Assembly (NCBI GenBank): GCA_035556715.1
Contig: DATMER010000121.1
Location: forward strand, 17,561-81,560
DNA length: 64,000 nt
Direction: 5' to 3'
Origin: DATMER01 sp035556715
GTDB lineage: Bacteria > Acidobacteriota > Thermoanaerobaculia > Multivoradales > UBA5704
In this document: piece after piece, positions 17,546 to 25,591 of the stretch
Numbering within the stretch: position 1 is the first letter of the stretch
How the letters are laid out: every line of letters starts with the position of its first letter
Program-made: the position numbers and the translations under genes
The notes under the pieces: model-generated
What the model was told of the DNA's origin: nothing
Database searches by the model: none
What the model saw: only the letters and a program-made list of their open reading frames with translations

Positions 17546-18835
17546 TCAGGCGGACCGAAGTCGCAGGAAGAGGCCTTCGAACACGTCTCCCACGACGGCG
17601 GAGCTGTCGGGCCTCAGGTCAGTTGGAGTGACGGCGAGCACTCCGTCCGCTGCGAACGTGGGCTCCAGCCGCGGGCGCAACTGCTGGTCAAGGGAGGCCG
17701 TCACTGCATTGCAGTAGCGCCGCTTCGTCAGGTCATCGGCATCCTCGGGGACGAGCGAATGAAGCGGGGTGAGGAACCGGATCGCCGCCGCGGCGAAGAT
17801 GTGGGGCCGGTCCATCGCTCCGGTCGGCACGAGAGGGCCACCGAACGTGGCGAGTTGGGCCATGTAGAAGGCTTGGCGGACCTCGCGCCAGAGCGCCAGC
17901 TCCGCAGGTTTCTCGAGCCCGGAGTCGGCATCCTCTCCCTCGGCGAAGAGGCCGCGGGCTCCCGAGGCGATGTCCACGATGGCGTCCGCGACCGTGCCGG
18001 CCTCATCCAGGCCGGCCTTTTCGAGGAGCTCCGTCAGCTTGCTCACAGCCCTGCCCCGGAGCTCGCCGCCGAGGAGCCGCCGCAGCAGCGAGCCGCCGAC
18101 GCCGGCCTCCAGGCTGCCGAGCATGGCAGAGAGCACCCCGAGCCAGTCTTCATCCAGCGTCTTCCGCAGCAAGGCCTCGGCGCCTTTCGGCAGGCCGGCC
18201 TGCAGAACGGCCTCTGCCTTGGCGAGGGGCGATCCGGCGCCAGCGAGGCTCGCGGTGCCACCCGCTGCCGCGGCCAGCGCGGTGAGCAGGAAGACGATCT
18301 CGGAGGCGTCGAGCCGCCCATCCCGCACCGCCCCGAGCACGCGCCCGGCTATGGCCGGGTCGATCGTGCTGGCCCGCAGCACCCGGTCGAGGATCTCCTC
18401 GGCGTTCAAGCCCGAGCCTGAGCCGACGATCCCGGCGAGCTCACCGAAGAGAGAGCGCAGGGCCTCGTCCTGGATCCGGCTTTGTCCCCAGGCGACGATC
18501 ACCCGGATTGCCGTCTGCCGGTTCAGCGGGCCGGCTTCCAGAGCTTCGCGCAGCAGCGCGGCCACCTCCGTGCCGCCTGCCCGCTCCGCCGCGGCAGTGA
18601 GCAGAGCACCCTTGATCTCGTCCCTCTCCAGCCTGCCGTCCGCGAGGGCATCCAGGAGGGCGGAGGATACCGTGCCGTTGTCCACCTCCATGAGCCGCTC
18701 GGCCACCTTGGCATAGATAAGGTCCCGGACCGCTCCGGAGAGCCCCGACCACCTGCCGGCGGGCATGCCACCGGGGACGGCATTCCCGGCGGCGTCGACG
18801 ATCGCGTCTTTCACATCGGATGCGAGCGGGCTCAC
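17546..18835 (-). CDS. Ala/Leu-rich helical repeat protein, hypothetical
   Basis: The protein has 429 aa with AGGGAGGAGG upstream of the start. It is almost entirely helical, with repeated segments of the form ALLDALADGRLERDEIKGAL, DGRLDASEIVFLLTAL and LLGGELRGRAVSKLTELLEK, suggesting an alpha-solenoid. The DGRLxxxEI units resemble degenerate EF-hand-like loops, but the calcium ligands are incomplete. There is no signal peptide and no membrane segment. It is divergent from the aminotransferase gene and in probable operon with the beta-barrel gene, so it may serve that envelope protein. The function is unknown. Confidence 0.65.
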   Translation of the reverse strand: MSPLASDVKDAIVDAAGNAVPGGMPAGRWSGLSGAVRDLIYAKVAERLMEVDNGTVSSALLDALADGRLERDEIKGALLTAAAERAGGTEVAALLREALEAGPLNRQTAIRVIVAWGQSRIQDEALRSLFGELAGIVGSGSGLNAEEILDRVLRASTIDPAIAGRVLGAVRDGRLDASEIVFLLTALAAAAGGTASLAGAGSPLAKAEAVLQAGLPKGAEALLRKTLDEDWLGVLSAMLGSLEAGVGGSLLRRLLGGELRGRAVSKLTELLEKAGLDEAGTVADAIVDIASGARGLFAEGEDADSGLEKPAELALWREVRQAFYMAQLATFGGPLVPTGAMDRPHIFAAAAIRFLTPLHSLVPEDADDLTKRRYCNAVTASLDQQLRPRLEPTFAADGVLAVTPTDLRPDSSAVVGDVFEGLFLRLRSA

Positions 18836-18966
18836 GCTGGTACCCTCCTCCCTCTAAGGGGAACCTCTCTGGCCGTGTCGCTCAGTTAGACGTCTCCATT
18901 TTACCTTTTCCTCACTCCTCTGCGTGGCGCAGTCCGGAAGCGAATGAGGTATCGTCTCGCCTGCCT

Positions 18967-20175
18967 ATGGTGACCGAAGACCTCATCGAGCGCTGGCGCA
19001 GAGACACCCCCGGATGCGAAGGGCGGATCCATCTGAACAACGCGGGGGCGGCGCTGATGCCGGCCCCGGTGCTGAAGGCGATCCAGGGGCATCTCGACCT
19101 GGAGGCGGAGATCGGCGGCTACGAGGCCGCGGACGAGGCGGCCGGCCGCATCCGGGAGGTCTACGGGCTCCTGGGCCGGCTGATCGGCTCGGCGCCGGAG
19201 AACGTGGCCATCGTCGAGAACGCCACGGTGGCCGTGTCCCAGGCGCTCTCCGCGTTCGACCTCCACCCCGGCGACGTGCTGGTCACGACCCGCCACGACT
19301 ACACGTCCAACCAGCTCATGTACCTCTCCCTGTCCCGGCGCCTGGGGATCGAGGTGCTGCGCGCCGAGGAGCTTCCCGAGGGCGGCGCGGACCCCGAATC
19401 GGTGCGGCGGCTGGTCGCGCACCCGCGCTGCCGGCTCGTCTGCCTGACCTGGATTCCAACCAACTCCGGCCTGATCCAGGCGGCGGAGGAGGTGGGGGAG
19501 ATCTGCGAGGCCGCGGGGGTCCCCTACCTGGTGGACGCCTGCCAGGCCCTGGGGCAGCTCCCCATCGATGTCGCACGCCTGCGCTGCGACTACCTGGCGG
19601 CGACGGCCCGCAAGTTCCTCCGCGGGCCGCGGGGCATCGGCTTCCTCTACGTCTCCGAGCGGGCAATCGCCCGGGGCGACTTCCCCCTCTACGTGGACAT
19701 GCAGGGAGCCGCGCTGCTGGACGAGGAACGCTTCGTGCTCGCGAAAGGCGCCCAGCGGTTCGAGAACTGGGAGTTCCCCTACGCCCTCGTCCTGGGACTG
19801 GGGGAGGCGGCGCGCTACGCCCTCGAGGGGGGGATCGCGGGGATCGAGGAGACCGGGGCGAGAGCGGTGGAGCTGGCGGCCGAGGTCCGGGAAACCGTGG
19901 GCGCCCTTCCCGGCGTCCGGGTCGCGGACCGGGGCGCGCGCCTCGGCGCCATCGCCACGGTGGTGGTTCCCGGCCAGGACCCCAAGGACCTCGTCCGCCG
20001 GCTGCATGGGGCCGGGGTCAACGTCTACTGGTCCCTCCATGGCGAAGGTCCGCGCAACGCGCCGGAGGCGGGGGCCACCCCGATGCTCCGGATCTCTCCC
20101 CACTACTACAACACCCGCGAGGAGATCGGCCGGGCCGTGGCCGCCCTCGGCGACCTCCTCGGCTCCGGAGCATGA
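18967..20175 (+). CDS. Class V aminotransferase (PLP enzyme)
   Basis: The protein has 402 aa. I chose the ATG at 18967 (MVTEDLIERW) because the upstream extension has no family similarity. HLNNAGAALMP near the N-terminus, LVDACQALGQLPIDV (Asp contacting the PLP ring) and ATARKFLRGPRGIGFLYV (PLP-binding Lys at about residue 216) are class V hallmarks, as in isopenicillin-N epimerase or cysteine desulfurase-like enzymes. The catalytic Cys loop of desulfurases is not evident. Substrate unknown. Its TGA overlaps the ATG of the M16-like gene, so the pair is coupled. Confidence 0.9.
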   Translation: MVTEDLIERWRRDTPGCEGRIHLNNAGAALMPAPVLKAIQGHLDLEAEIGGYEAADEAAGRIREVYGLLGRLIGSAPENVAIVENATVAVSQALSAFDLHPGDVLVTTRHDYTSNQLMYLSLSRRLGIEVLRAEELPEGGADPESVRRLVAHPRCRLVCLTWIPTNSGLIQAAEEVGEICEAAGVPYLVDACQALGQLPIDVARLRCDYLAATARKFLRGPRGIGFLYVSERAIARGDFPLYVDMQGAALLDEERFVLAKGAQRFENWEFPYALVLGLGEAARYALEGGIAGIEETGARAVELAAEVRETVGALPGVRVADRGARLGAIATVVVPGQDPKDLVRRLHGAGVNVYWSLHGEGPRNAPEAGATPMLRISPHYYNTREEIGRAVAALGDLLGSGA

Positions 20176-21407
20176 GGGACCGCCCGGCGATCACCGTGCG
20201 GACGCGGCGGGTCGAAGGGGCTCCCGTCGTGGCGGTCCGCGTCGGAGCCTGGGCGGGTGCGCGGGTGGAGTCGGTCCCGGGCCAGGCGCTCATCACCGGG
20301 CGGATGCTCGGCGAAGGGACCCGGCAGCGGGACTGGCGGCGGATCGCGGACGACGCCGAGGGCAAGGGCATGGTCCTCGCCAGCTTCGGCACCTTCGAGT
20401 GCCACGGCGTGGCCATCGACGCCCTGGCCCGCGACTGGGAGCTGGCCCTGGAGTGGGCCGCGGAGCTGATGCTCACCCCCTCGTTCCCCGAGGACCGCTG
20501 CACCTGGCTGGCCAAGCAGGCCGCGGCGGAGCTGGAGAGCCTCGCCGACCAGCCGGAGGTCAAGACCGTCTGGGGCTTCCTGGACCAGCTCTACGCGCCC
20601 CACCCCCGCAGCCGGCCGCTCCTCGGCGACATGGACAGCCTGCTGCGGCTGACGCCCCCGGATTGCACCGGGTTCCACGCCCGCGCCCTGGGGCATGGCC
20701 TCCTGGCCTGCGTGGCCGGGGTGGTGGACGAGGACGCGGTCCGCCGCAAGCTGGACTCCCTCTTCTCCGACCTGCCGCCGGAGACCGAGCCGCTGCCGGA
20801 GCCGTCGCCGCCCGTGGGTACCCCCGAGCCGCGCCGGGTGGAGACCGAGGCCGAGGACCAGGCCCACCTCTACGTGGGGCAGCTCACCGTGACGCGCCGC
20901 GATCCCGACTACACGGCGCTCGAGCTGCTGGCGGTGATCCTGGGCTCAGGCGCGGGCCTGACCGGCCGCATCCCGAACCGCATCCGGGAGAGCGAGGGGC
21001 TCGCCTACAGCGCCCACGCCCAGACCGTGGCCGGAGCCGGGCTCGACCCCGGCCGTCTGGTGGCCTACGTGGGCACCTCGCCCGCCACGGTCGAGCGCGC
21101 CCAGGCCGGTGTGATCGAGGAGATCACCAGGCTGGTGGAGCAGGGGATCGAGGACTCGGAGCTGGAGGAGGCCCGCGCCTACCTGCTCGGCCGCGAGCCG
21201 TTCCGGCGCGAGACCGCCCGCCAGTGGGCCGACATCCTCACCGAGGCCGAGCACTACGGCCTGCCGCTGGACGACCCCGATCACCGCAAGGCGGAGCTGA
21301 GCGCGCTCGACAAGACCACGGTCGAAGCCGCGGCCCGCCGCCACATCTTCCCCGACAGGCTGCGCGTGACCGTAGGCCTGCCGCGCCAGGACGCCCAGGA
21401 CCTCTAG
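20172..21407 (+). CDS. M16 family peptidase-like protein lacking the zinc motif
   Basis: The protein has 411 aa. The fold signature of the C-terminal M16 half is clear (GSGAGLTGRIPNRIRESEGL, VAYVGTSPATVERAQAG), and the order of elements is that of an M16 subunit. No HxxEH is present at the N-terminus, so this is an inactive-type subunit. It probably pairs with the catalytic M16 protein (15096-16382), as in other two-subunit M16 enzymes. It is coupled to the aminotransferase gene by ATGA. No signal peptide is seen. Confidence 0.85.
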   Translation: MRDRPAITVRTRRVEGAPVVAVRVGAWAGARVESVPGQALITGRMLGEGTRQRDWRRIADDAEGKGMVLASFGTFECHGVAIDALARDWELALEWAAELMLTPSFPEDRCTWLAKQAAAELESLADQPEVKTVWGFLDQLYAPHPRSRPLLGDMDSLLRLTPPDCTGFHARALGHGLLACVAGVVDEDAVRRKLDSLFSDLPPETEPLPEPSPPVGTPEPRRVETEAEDQAHLYVGQLTVTRRDPDYTALELLAVILGSGAGLTGRIPNRIRESEGLAYSAHAQTVAGAGLDPGRLVAYVGTSPATVERAQAGVIEEITRLVEQGIEDSELEEARAYLLGREPFRRETARQWADILTEAEHYGLPLDDPDHRKAELSALDKTTVEAAARRHIFPDRLRVTVGLPRQDAQDL

Positions 21408-21428
21408 TCCTCTGTCACGAGGTGGATG

Positions 21429-21456
21429 TAGGGGAGGGGCAAGCCCCTCCCCTACA
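21429..21456. repeat. Perfect 13-bp hairpin
   Basis: GTAGGGGAGGGGC and its exact reverse complement are separated by AA. It lies 21 bp after the M16-like gene and could end transcription from both sides, though it lacks a T-run. The motif TGTAGGGGAG recurs at 25694-25703, past the transposon, where the hairpin is incomplete. Confidence 0.6.
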
Positions 21457-21480
21457 GGAAAGGCTGCCCGCCATCTGGCG

Positions 21481-21600
21481 CGTCCCGCCCGCGAATCGGA
21501 GCGTCTCGCCCGCGGAATTTTGCCTCTCGCCCTCGGGGGCTTGTGGCTCGCCCTCGGGGGCTTGTGGCTCGCCCTCGGGGACTTGTGGCTCGCCCTCGGG
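21481..21600. repeat. 21-bp tandem array 1, left part (split by transposon)
   Basis: Units of exactly 21 bp begin at 21481, 21502, 21523, 21544, 21565 and 21586. The best-conserved unit is TGGCTCGCCCTCGGGGGCTT plus G. The last unit is cut after 15 bp by the transposon at 21601. Each unit holds the small dyad GCCC-TCGG-GGGC. The array continues at 25630. Confidence 0.85.
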
Positions 21601-21630
21601 GGTAGTGTCCTAACTCAGTGTAGGTGGTGC
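21601..21630 (+). repeat. Left terminal inverted repeat of the transposon
   Basis: Positions 21601-21630 match the reverse complement of 25592-25621 at 26 of 30 positions. The inner ten, TAGGTGGTGC, are identical. Mismatches are at repeat positions 4 and 14-16. Confidence 0.9.
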
Positions 21631-21755
21631 AGGGGAACGGCGGGATCGGGCCGGGCGGCGGGGTGAGAGAGGCCCGGGAGACCCCTCTGGACGGCTCCAT
21701 TCTACCACCCGTCAGGCTGGCAACCGGGAGTGTTCTCGAAGTTGCCCCTTCACTC

Positions 21756-21785
21756 TTGACAGCGCTCCCCTAGAAGCCCTACCTT
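21756..21785 (+). promoter_or_regulatory. Candidate sigma70 promoter for the excisionase-like gene
   Basis: A perfect -35 TTGACA lies 18 bp before TACCTT, a moderate -10 match. It is about 190 bp upstream of the gene at 21979, inside the transposon. The region between 21631 and 21978 has no other recognisable element. Confidence 0.35.
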
Positions 21786-21978
21786 CACCATAGAGGCGGA
21801 CGTAACGCGCCGCAGACGAGGAGCCTGGAGCCGGGAGAGTGCGGTCTCCCCCAGGTTGCGGCGCGTGGGGTGGTGGGGTCCCCCTCCGGAGACGACGAGC
21901 CCGGGCACAAAGGGCTTGGCGGAAAGCGGCGAGAAGAGAAGCCCGCGGCGGTGGCGCCATCTCTGGAGGAGGACTTGT

Positions 21979-22266
21979 ATGGTTTCTATGTCCGCTGAAC
22001 TCCCACATCAAAGCCAGCGCGTTCTGTTGTCCGTCCGCCAGCTCGCGGAGCGGCATCCTGCCTTCACGGAGCCGGCCCTCCGGTCCCTCATCTTCAAGGT
22101 CTCTAGACGTAGGTCTGCCGTACCTCACGGCGACGCCCTAGAAGCGGCTCTGCGCCGCGTAGGCCGTCGTGTGCTTATCGACGAAGGGAGATTTCTGGAA
22201 TGGGTTGACGTGTGCAGCGGAACCGGGAGAAACCGTATCAACTCTGAGACAAATCGAGACGGATGA
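21979..22266 (+). CDS. Excisionase/helix-turn-helix-like accessory protein
   Basis: The protein has 95 aa. The ATG at 21979 has GGAGGAGGA five bases upstream, which decides the start over longer open versions. LLSVRQLAERHPAFTEPALR followed by SLIFKVSRRR and VGRRVLIDEGRFLEWV is the pattern of small winged HTH (AlpA/Xis-like) proteins found in mobile elements, where they bind DNA to steer recombination or transcription. It is the first gene inside the left end of the transposon, oriented with the transposase. Confidence 0.65.
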   Translation: MVSMSAELPHQSQRVLLSVRQLAERHPAFTEPALRSLIFKVSRRRSAVPHGDALEAALRRVGRRVLIDEGRFLEWVDVCSGTGRNRINSETNRDG

Positions 22267-22291
22267 GAGGAAATCGATGGTGAAGTAGAAG

Positions 22292-22325
22292 GGTAGATAA
22301 ACGAAACCCCGGCTCACGCCGGGGT
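22292..22325 (-). terminator. Intrinsic terminator of the RHH gene
   Basis: Read on the minus strand, ACCCCGGC and GCCGGGGT form an 8-bp stem with a 4-nt loop, followed by TTCGTTTATC. It lies about 145 bp past the stop of the minus-strand RHH gene. The T-run is interrupted, so strength is uncertain. Confidence 0.45.
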
Positions 22326-22469
22326 CCACCGATCCGGGAGCGTTGCGGCTCCAAGATGGGCGTCTAGACAACTCCATCCTAAGCCGTGACGCCCCCCGGG
22401 TCAACCGGAGGTGTCGCTATGGCTCACTTCAGAGGACCCCGTCCGCCCTATCGCTGGCAACGCGGGCTG

Positions 22470-22673
22470 CTACTCCTGAACCTTCCCCGCCGCCTCATAC
22501 CGGGCAGCTTCGGCGATCTCCCGTCGAGCCGTGCGGACAAGCCTGTCCCGTATCCAGTCGGACAGGCTTGTCCCCGCCACCTCGGAAGCTTGCCGGATCA
22601 ACTCCTCGTGCTCGGGAACCAGGCGGATGTGTAGCGCCGCAGAATGCCGACGTTTCGGAGGTTTCTTTTCCAT
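22470..22673 (-). CDS. Ribbon-helix-helix DNA-binding protein
   Basis: The protein has 67 aa counted from MEKKPPKRRHS at 22673; an ATG at 22727 would add 18 residues. AALHIRLVPEHEELIRQASE followed by GTSLSDWIRDRLVRTA is an RHH domain of the Arc/MobC/CopG type: one strand, then two helices. Such dimers bind short inverted sites. The gene is divergent from the transposase gene. The region between them carries three GGATACAC-like half-sites over the transposase promoter, so it probably represses both genes. It could alternatively be a mobilisation accessory protein. Confidence 0.7.
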   Translation of the reverse strand: MEKKPPKRRHSAALHIRLVPEHEELIRQASEVAGTSLSDWIRDRLVRTARREIAEAARYEAAGKVQE

Positions 22674-22693
22674 GCCCGAATCGTACTCCCAAA

Positions 22694-22762
22694 GGATACA
22701 CAAGTCTAGGGGAAGAATCTCGCCCAAACCCCTTTACATTTGTGTAGCCATTGGATACACTA
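22694..22762 (+). promoter_or_regulatory. Transposase promoter with operator-like half-sites
   Basis: TTTACA (22733-22738) and TACACT (22756-22761) are separated by exactly 17 bp, a good sigma70 promoter for the transposase. GGATACACAA at 22694 and TTGTGTAGCC at 22740 form an inverted pair matching at 9 of 10 positions. A third half-site GGATACACTA at 22753 covers the -10. This layout suits repression by the divergent RHH protein. Confidence 0.5.
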
Positions 22763-22783
22763 TTCTCACTGGACGACGCGGAC

Positions 22784-23764
22784 ATGGACGCCACTACCCC
22801 CACCCCGACTGCTCCCGCCTGCCGCGCCTGCGGCGGTCGGACGATTGGATGGGGGAAGGACCGCCTGAGCAACCCCCGGCGGCACTGCAAAGTGTGCAAG
22901 CTAACGTTCTCTATCGTCCCGGCCCGCCCCCTGGGCGCTATGCGCCTCTCCATGGAGAAGGCTACCCTCTGCGTCCACCTCCTGACGGAAGGATCTTCGA
23001 TCCGGTCCACCGAGCGGGTAACGGGCGTCCACCGGGACACGATTTGCCGTCTTCTCCGGGTCGTCGGCGGTAAGTGCGCTGATCTCCTCGGACGGCTGGT
23101 CCAGGCCGTACCGGTCCAGGACGTTCAGTGTGACGAGCTGTGGTCCGTGGTCAGGATGAAGGAGAAGACGAAGGTCCGGAAGGGAATCACGGACCCGGAG
23201 ATCGGAGACGCCTATACCTACCTCGCGGTCGAGCGCGGATCGAAGCTTTTACTTGCTCACCACGTTGGACGGCGCACTTCCGAGGACGCGAACATCTTCG
23301 CCGCCAAGCTTTCGACGGCGGTCAACGGCGACCGCTTCCAGATCTCGACCGATGGTTTCGACGGATATCCGGGAGCCCTGGAACGGCACCTTGGCGGACA
23401 GATCGACTACGCCCAGCTCATCAAGAGCTACTCGGGCGAGGGACTGGACAGCGAGCGGCGGTACTCTCCGCCGCAGATAATAGCGACCGAGAAGCGCGTG
23501 GTCTCCGGTACCCCGGAGGAGTCCCGGATTTGCACAAGTCACGTTGAACGGCTCAACCTCCACGTCCGCATGATGTCGCGGCGGTTCACCCGGCTTACCA
23601 CGGGCTTCTCCAAGAAGCGGGAGAACCTGAGAGCGGCGGTTGCCCTGTTCGTGGCGAGCTACAACTTCACGTGGTCTCACCGGACGCTGAAGGGTTGCAC
23701 GCCCGCGATGGCGGCCGGGATCGTTCGGAAGCCTTGGACGGTAGCGGATCTACTGACGGCCTAG
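22784..23764 (+). CDS. IS1-like DDE transposase
   Basis: The protein has 326 aa from the ATG at 22784. A TTG at 22751 would add 11 residues but lies over the promoter. The N-terminal zinc finger is CRACGGRTIGWG and CKVCKLTFSIVP. A helix-turn-helix (TERVTGVHRDTICRLLRVVG) follows. The catalytic core has CDELWSVVRMK (first Asp), ISTDGFDGYPGALERHL (second Asp) and a Glu in SHVERLNLHVRMMSRR (DDE). IS1-type enzymes move DNA by cut-out or copy-out and give 8-9-bp duplications, matching the 8 bp seen here. It is a single frame, whereas classical IS1 needs frameshifting. Confidence 0.88.
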   Translation: MDATTPTPTAPACRACGGRTIGWGKDRLSNPRRHCKVCKLTFSIVPARPLGAMRLSMEKATLCVHLLTEGSSIRSTERVTGVHRDTICRLLRVVGGKCADLLGRLVQAVPVQDVQCDELWSVVRMKEKTKVRKGITDPEIGDAYTYLAVERGSKLLLAHHVGRRTSEDANIFAAKLSTAVNGDRFQISTDGFDGYPGALERHLGGQIDYAQLIKSYSGEGLDSERRYSPPQIIATEKRVVSGTPEESRICTSHVERLNLHVRMMSRRFTRLTTGFSKKRENLRAAVALFVASYNFTWSHRTLKGCTPAMAAGIVRKPWTVADLLTA

Positions 23765-23768
23765 AAAT

Positions 23769-24197
23769 TCAGAAAGCCAGGGGTGTACGCGGCGCATCGC
23801 CTCGCGCAATAAGATCAGCAAATTGTCTTATTTTTCGGTGGATGACATCCTGGGTTAAATGGCCCAAAGAAAATGACTCATTCTCTATTTCTGAGATATT
23901 CGAGGAGCAAATGACTAACCGCTTCTCCTTATCGGAGCGTAACGTTAGGGAGTAGCGGAATCGATCGTTTCTGTTGTCATAAACGGCGCTCAGCACAATA
24001 GACCCATTGATTAGCTCCGTATGCGCCGCGATTTGCTCCGCTTTGAACGCCCGCATCGCTTCATGAAAAATGCCCCATACAGCTTTCTCCCGCATCGCTA
24101 ACCAGGAAGATTCGAAGTCAACCCCTTCCTGCTCATGCTGCACTCTAGCTGCTCGCGCTTTTTGGATAGTCTCTCTCACCTCATCCTCGAAGGACAT
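23769..24197 (-). CDS. Hypothetical transposon passenger protein
   Basis: The protein has 142 aa from MSFEDEVRETI at 24197. The start is fixed by GGAGG nine bases upstream and a TATAAT at 24223-24228. The product is charged and soluble, with an N-terminal helix (EVRETIQKARAARVQHEQEG) and a strand-rich middle (IVLSAVYDNRNDRFRYSLTL). I recognise no domain. It is convergent with the transposase gene (4 nt apart) and less GC-rich than the chromosomal genes, consistent with transfer. Confidence 0.65.
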   Translation of the reverse strand: MSFEDEVRETIQKARAARVQHEQEGVDFESSWLAMREKAVWGIFHEAMRAFKAEQIAAHTELINGSIVLSAVYDNRNDRFRYSLTLRSDKEKRLVICSSNISEIENESFSLGHLTQDVIHRKIRQFADLIARGDAPRTPLAF

Positions 24198-24222
24198 CCC
24201 TAACTCCTCCCTTTGTGAACCA

Positions 24223-24228
24223 ATTATA
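24223..24228 (-). promoter_or_regulatory. -10 box of the passenger gene
   Basis: A perfect TATAAT on the minus strand lies 25 bp before the ATG at 24197, in an AT-rich patch. No good -35 is visible 17 bp upstream, since that position falls in the hairpin at 24239-24269. Confidence 0.45.
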
Positions 24229-24238
24229 GCCGAGATGA

Positions 24239-24269
24239 GAGGGGCGGCTCCCTCTTGAAGCCGCCCCTC
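24239..24269. terminator. 11-bp hairpin between two passenger units
   Basis: GAGGGGCGGCT and its exact complement AGCCGCCCCTC flank a 9-nt loop, 4 nt past the stop of the three-gene operon. No T-run follows. It probably separates the operon from the next promoter. Confidence 0.45.
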
Positions 24270-24273
24270 GGTC

Positions 24274-24741
24274 CTACAGGTCTTCCCGGCGGTGCCGCTC
24301 CAGGAGCGGCGCGGGATCTTCGACGGGCTCACTCCCTCCCCAACGCACCCAGAGGCGCGCCAGCTCGGAAGCGAGGGCTTTGCAGTGGCGGGCCGTGCGG
24401 AACGTCGCGACGATCCGCCGTCCGGGCAGATAGACGAGCGAGTAGTGGTGAGTCGAGCCGTGCGGGATCGGCCCGTCCGGTGTGCCGTGGAAGAGCCCGA
24501 AGGGGCGGGCGATCCAGCCCCGCAACTCGGGTTCCGAGCCGTCCTCCAGGCTCACGCGGAAGCGTCCCAGGCTCCACGCCAGGGGGAGAGGCTTCCCGGC
24601 CCGCTGGAACGCGTCCAGGAGCCGGTCTGCCGCTTCCGCGAGCCACGTACCTACCGAGACATGCCCTTCCGCTTCCGCCGCCCGCTTCCATCGAAGGGAC
24701 TGCTTCTCTGTGGCCCGGACGGTGAACGAAGCGACCTTCAC
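24274..24741 (-). CDS. Hypothetical RHH-like passenger protein
   Basis: The protein has 155 aa from a GTG at 24741 that overlaps the upstream stop (GTGA). A longer ATG start at 24822 is unlikely. The N-terminus VKVASFTVRATEKQSLRW followed by AEGHVSVGTWLAEAADRLL resembles a ribbon-helix-helix domain. The remainder (SLVYLPGRRIVATFRTARHC and similar) is strand-rich and unrecognised. It is the last of three tightly packed minus-strand genes inside the transposon. A DNA-binding regulatory role for the operon is plausible but unproven. Confidence 0.6.
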   Translation of the reverse strand: MKVASFTVRATEKQSLRWKRAAEAEGHVSVGTWLAEAADRLLDAFQRAGKPLPLAWSLGRFRVSLEDGSEPELRGWIARPFGLFHGTPDGPIPHGSTHHYSLVYLPGRRIVATFRTARHCKALASELARLWVRWGGSEPVEDPAPLLERHRREDL

Positions 24742-25109
24742 CGCTTCTCCCCGGTGATGTCCTCGTGCAGCTCCCGGCTCGCCCACCGGGCGAACTGCTC
24801 GAAGGCTTTCTCTCTGGCCCACCTCCGTTCTGACTCTTGCTCTGGAGAGCCCCCCGGCACCGCGTCAACCACGGCCTGGATGTCCCGCTTCCCCTTGCGG
24901 TAGATCCTCCGGAGGCGCGTCAAGCTACGGTGCCGGGTGAGGACGTAGTTTGCGCAGAACAGGAGGAACTCCGGAACGTCCGAGCCGTTGCGGATGACCA
25001 GGGCCGCGTTGCAGAGCATGCTCTGGATGAACGTGTCGTAGACCACTACCCGGTACGCTTCGGGCTTGTCCTGGCCTACGGGCGGATGCCGCCGTTGCTG
25101 GCCTCTCAT
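24738..25109 (-). CDS. Hypothetical passenger protein, middle gene of operon
   Basis: The protein has 123 aa. It contains a helical core (VYDTFIQSMLCNAALVIRNG, PEFLLFCANYVLTRHRS) and a basic, charged C-terminal half (LRRIYRKGKRDIQAVVDA; FARWASRELHED). No domain is recognised. Stop and start overlap with the downstream gene by 4 nt, and the upstream gene ends 2 nt before it, so the three products are made together. Confidence 0.6.
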   Translation of the reverse strand: MRGQQRRHPPVGQDKPEAYRVVVYDTFIQSMLCNAALVIRNGSDVPEFLLFCANYVLTRHRSLTRLRRIYRKGKRDIQAVVDAVPGGSPEQESERRWAREKAFEQFARWASRELHEDITGEKR

Positions 25110-25111
25110 AG

Positions 25112-25450
25112 TCAGCGCTTGCCTTTCCGCTGGCGTTGCTGCCAGTCGCGGACAAGGCTCTCCGGGGTTTCGGCCACGGCATCCCGGAGCAAGTTATGGA
25201 GCGGGTCAACGTGGTCCGTCCGGGCGCACTCGATGGAGCCCCGGAGGGAGAAGGTCAGGCTCTCCGGGATTTCCCCGGTCCCCATGGCTTCAGCGTCCGG
25301 GGGATCGGGGAGGCGGGAGTAGGCCAGCTCCAGGAAGTGCTCCAGGAACCAGAGCAGCTCCAGGACGCGCCGGAGGTCGCTTTGGGCGTCTTCCTCTCCG
25401 GGGGTGACAGGTGGGACGGGTGGCGGGGTAGACTTCGGGCGGTCGGGCAT
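25112..25450 (-). CDS. Hypothetical passenger protein, first gene of operon
   Basis: The protein has 112 aa, with AAGGAGC shortly before the ATG. A Pro-rich start (PKSTPPPVPPVTPGEE) is followed by helices (LRRVLELLWFLEHFLELAYS; DPLHNLLRDAVAETPESLV). It is the first of three coupled genes next to the right end of the transposon. No family is recognised. A role as a transposition accessory or as an unrelated cargo module cannot be decided. Confidence 0.6.
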   Translation of the reverse strand: MPDRPKSTPPPVPPVTPGEEDAQSDLRRVLELLWFLEHFLELAYSRLPDPPDAEAMGTGEIPESLTFSLRGSIECARTDHVDPLHNLLRDAVAETPESLVRDWQQRQRKGKR

Positions 25451-25591
25451 AGGACGTAGCTCCTTGCTCGGCTAGGTCCGGCGGGGTGTTCGCTGCACTC
25501 CGTCGGGCCGTCTCTGGGTCGTGGGGGAAGTGCTTCCTCCCCCCTACGGGGAGGAAGCTACCTCACCTTGATACCCCCTCCCCCTACCCTG
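25451..25591. other. Right-end internal region of the transposon
   Basis: This is the upstream region of the passenger operon. It holds an imperfect hairpin (CTTCCTCCCCCCTAC against GGGGAGGAAG at about 25532-25558) and a pyrimidine-rich run. No clear promoter is visible. Confidence 0.3.
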
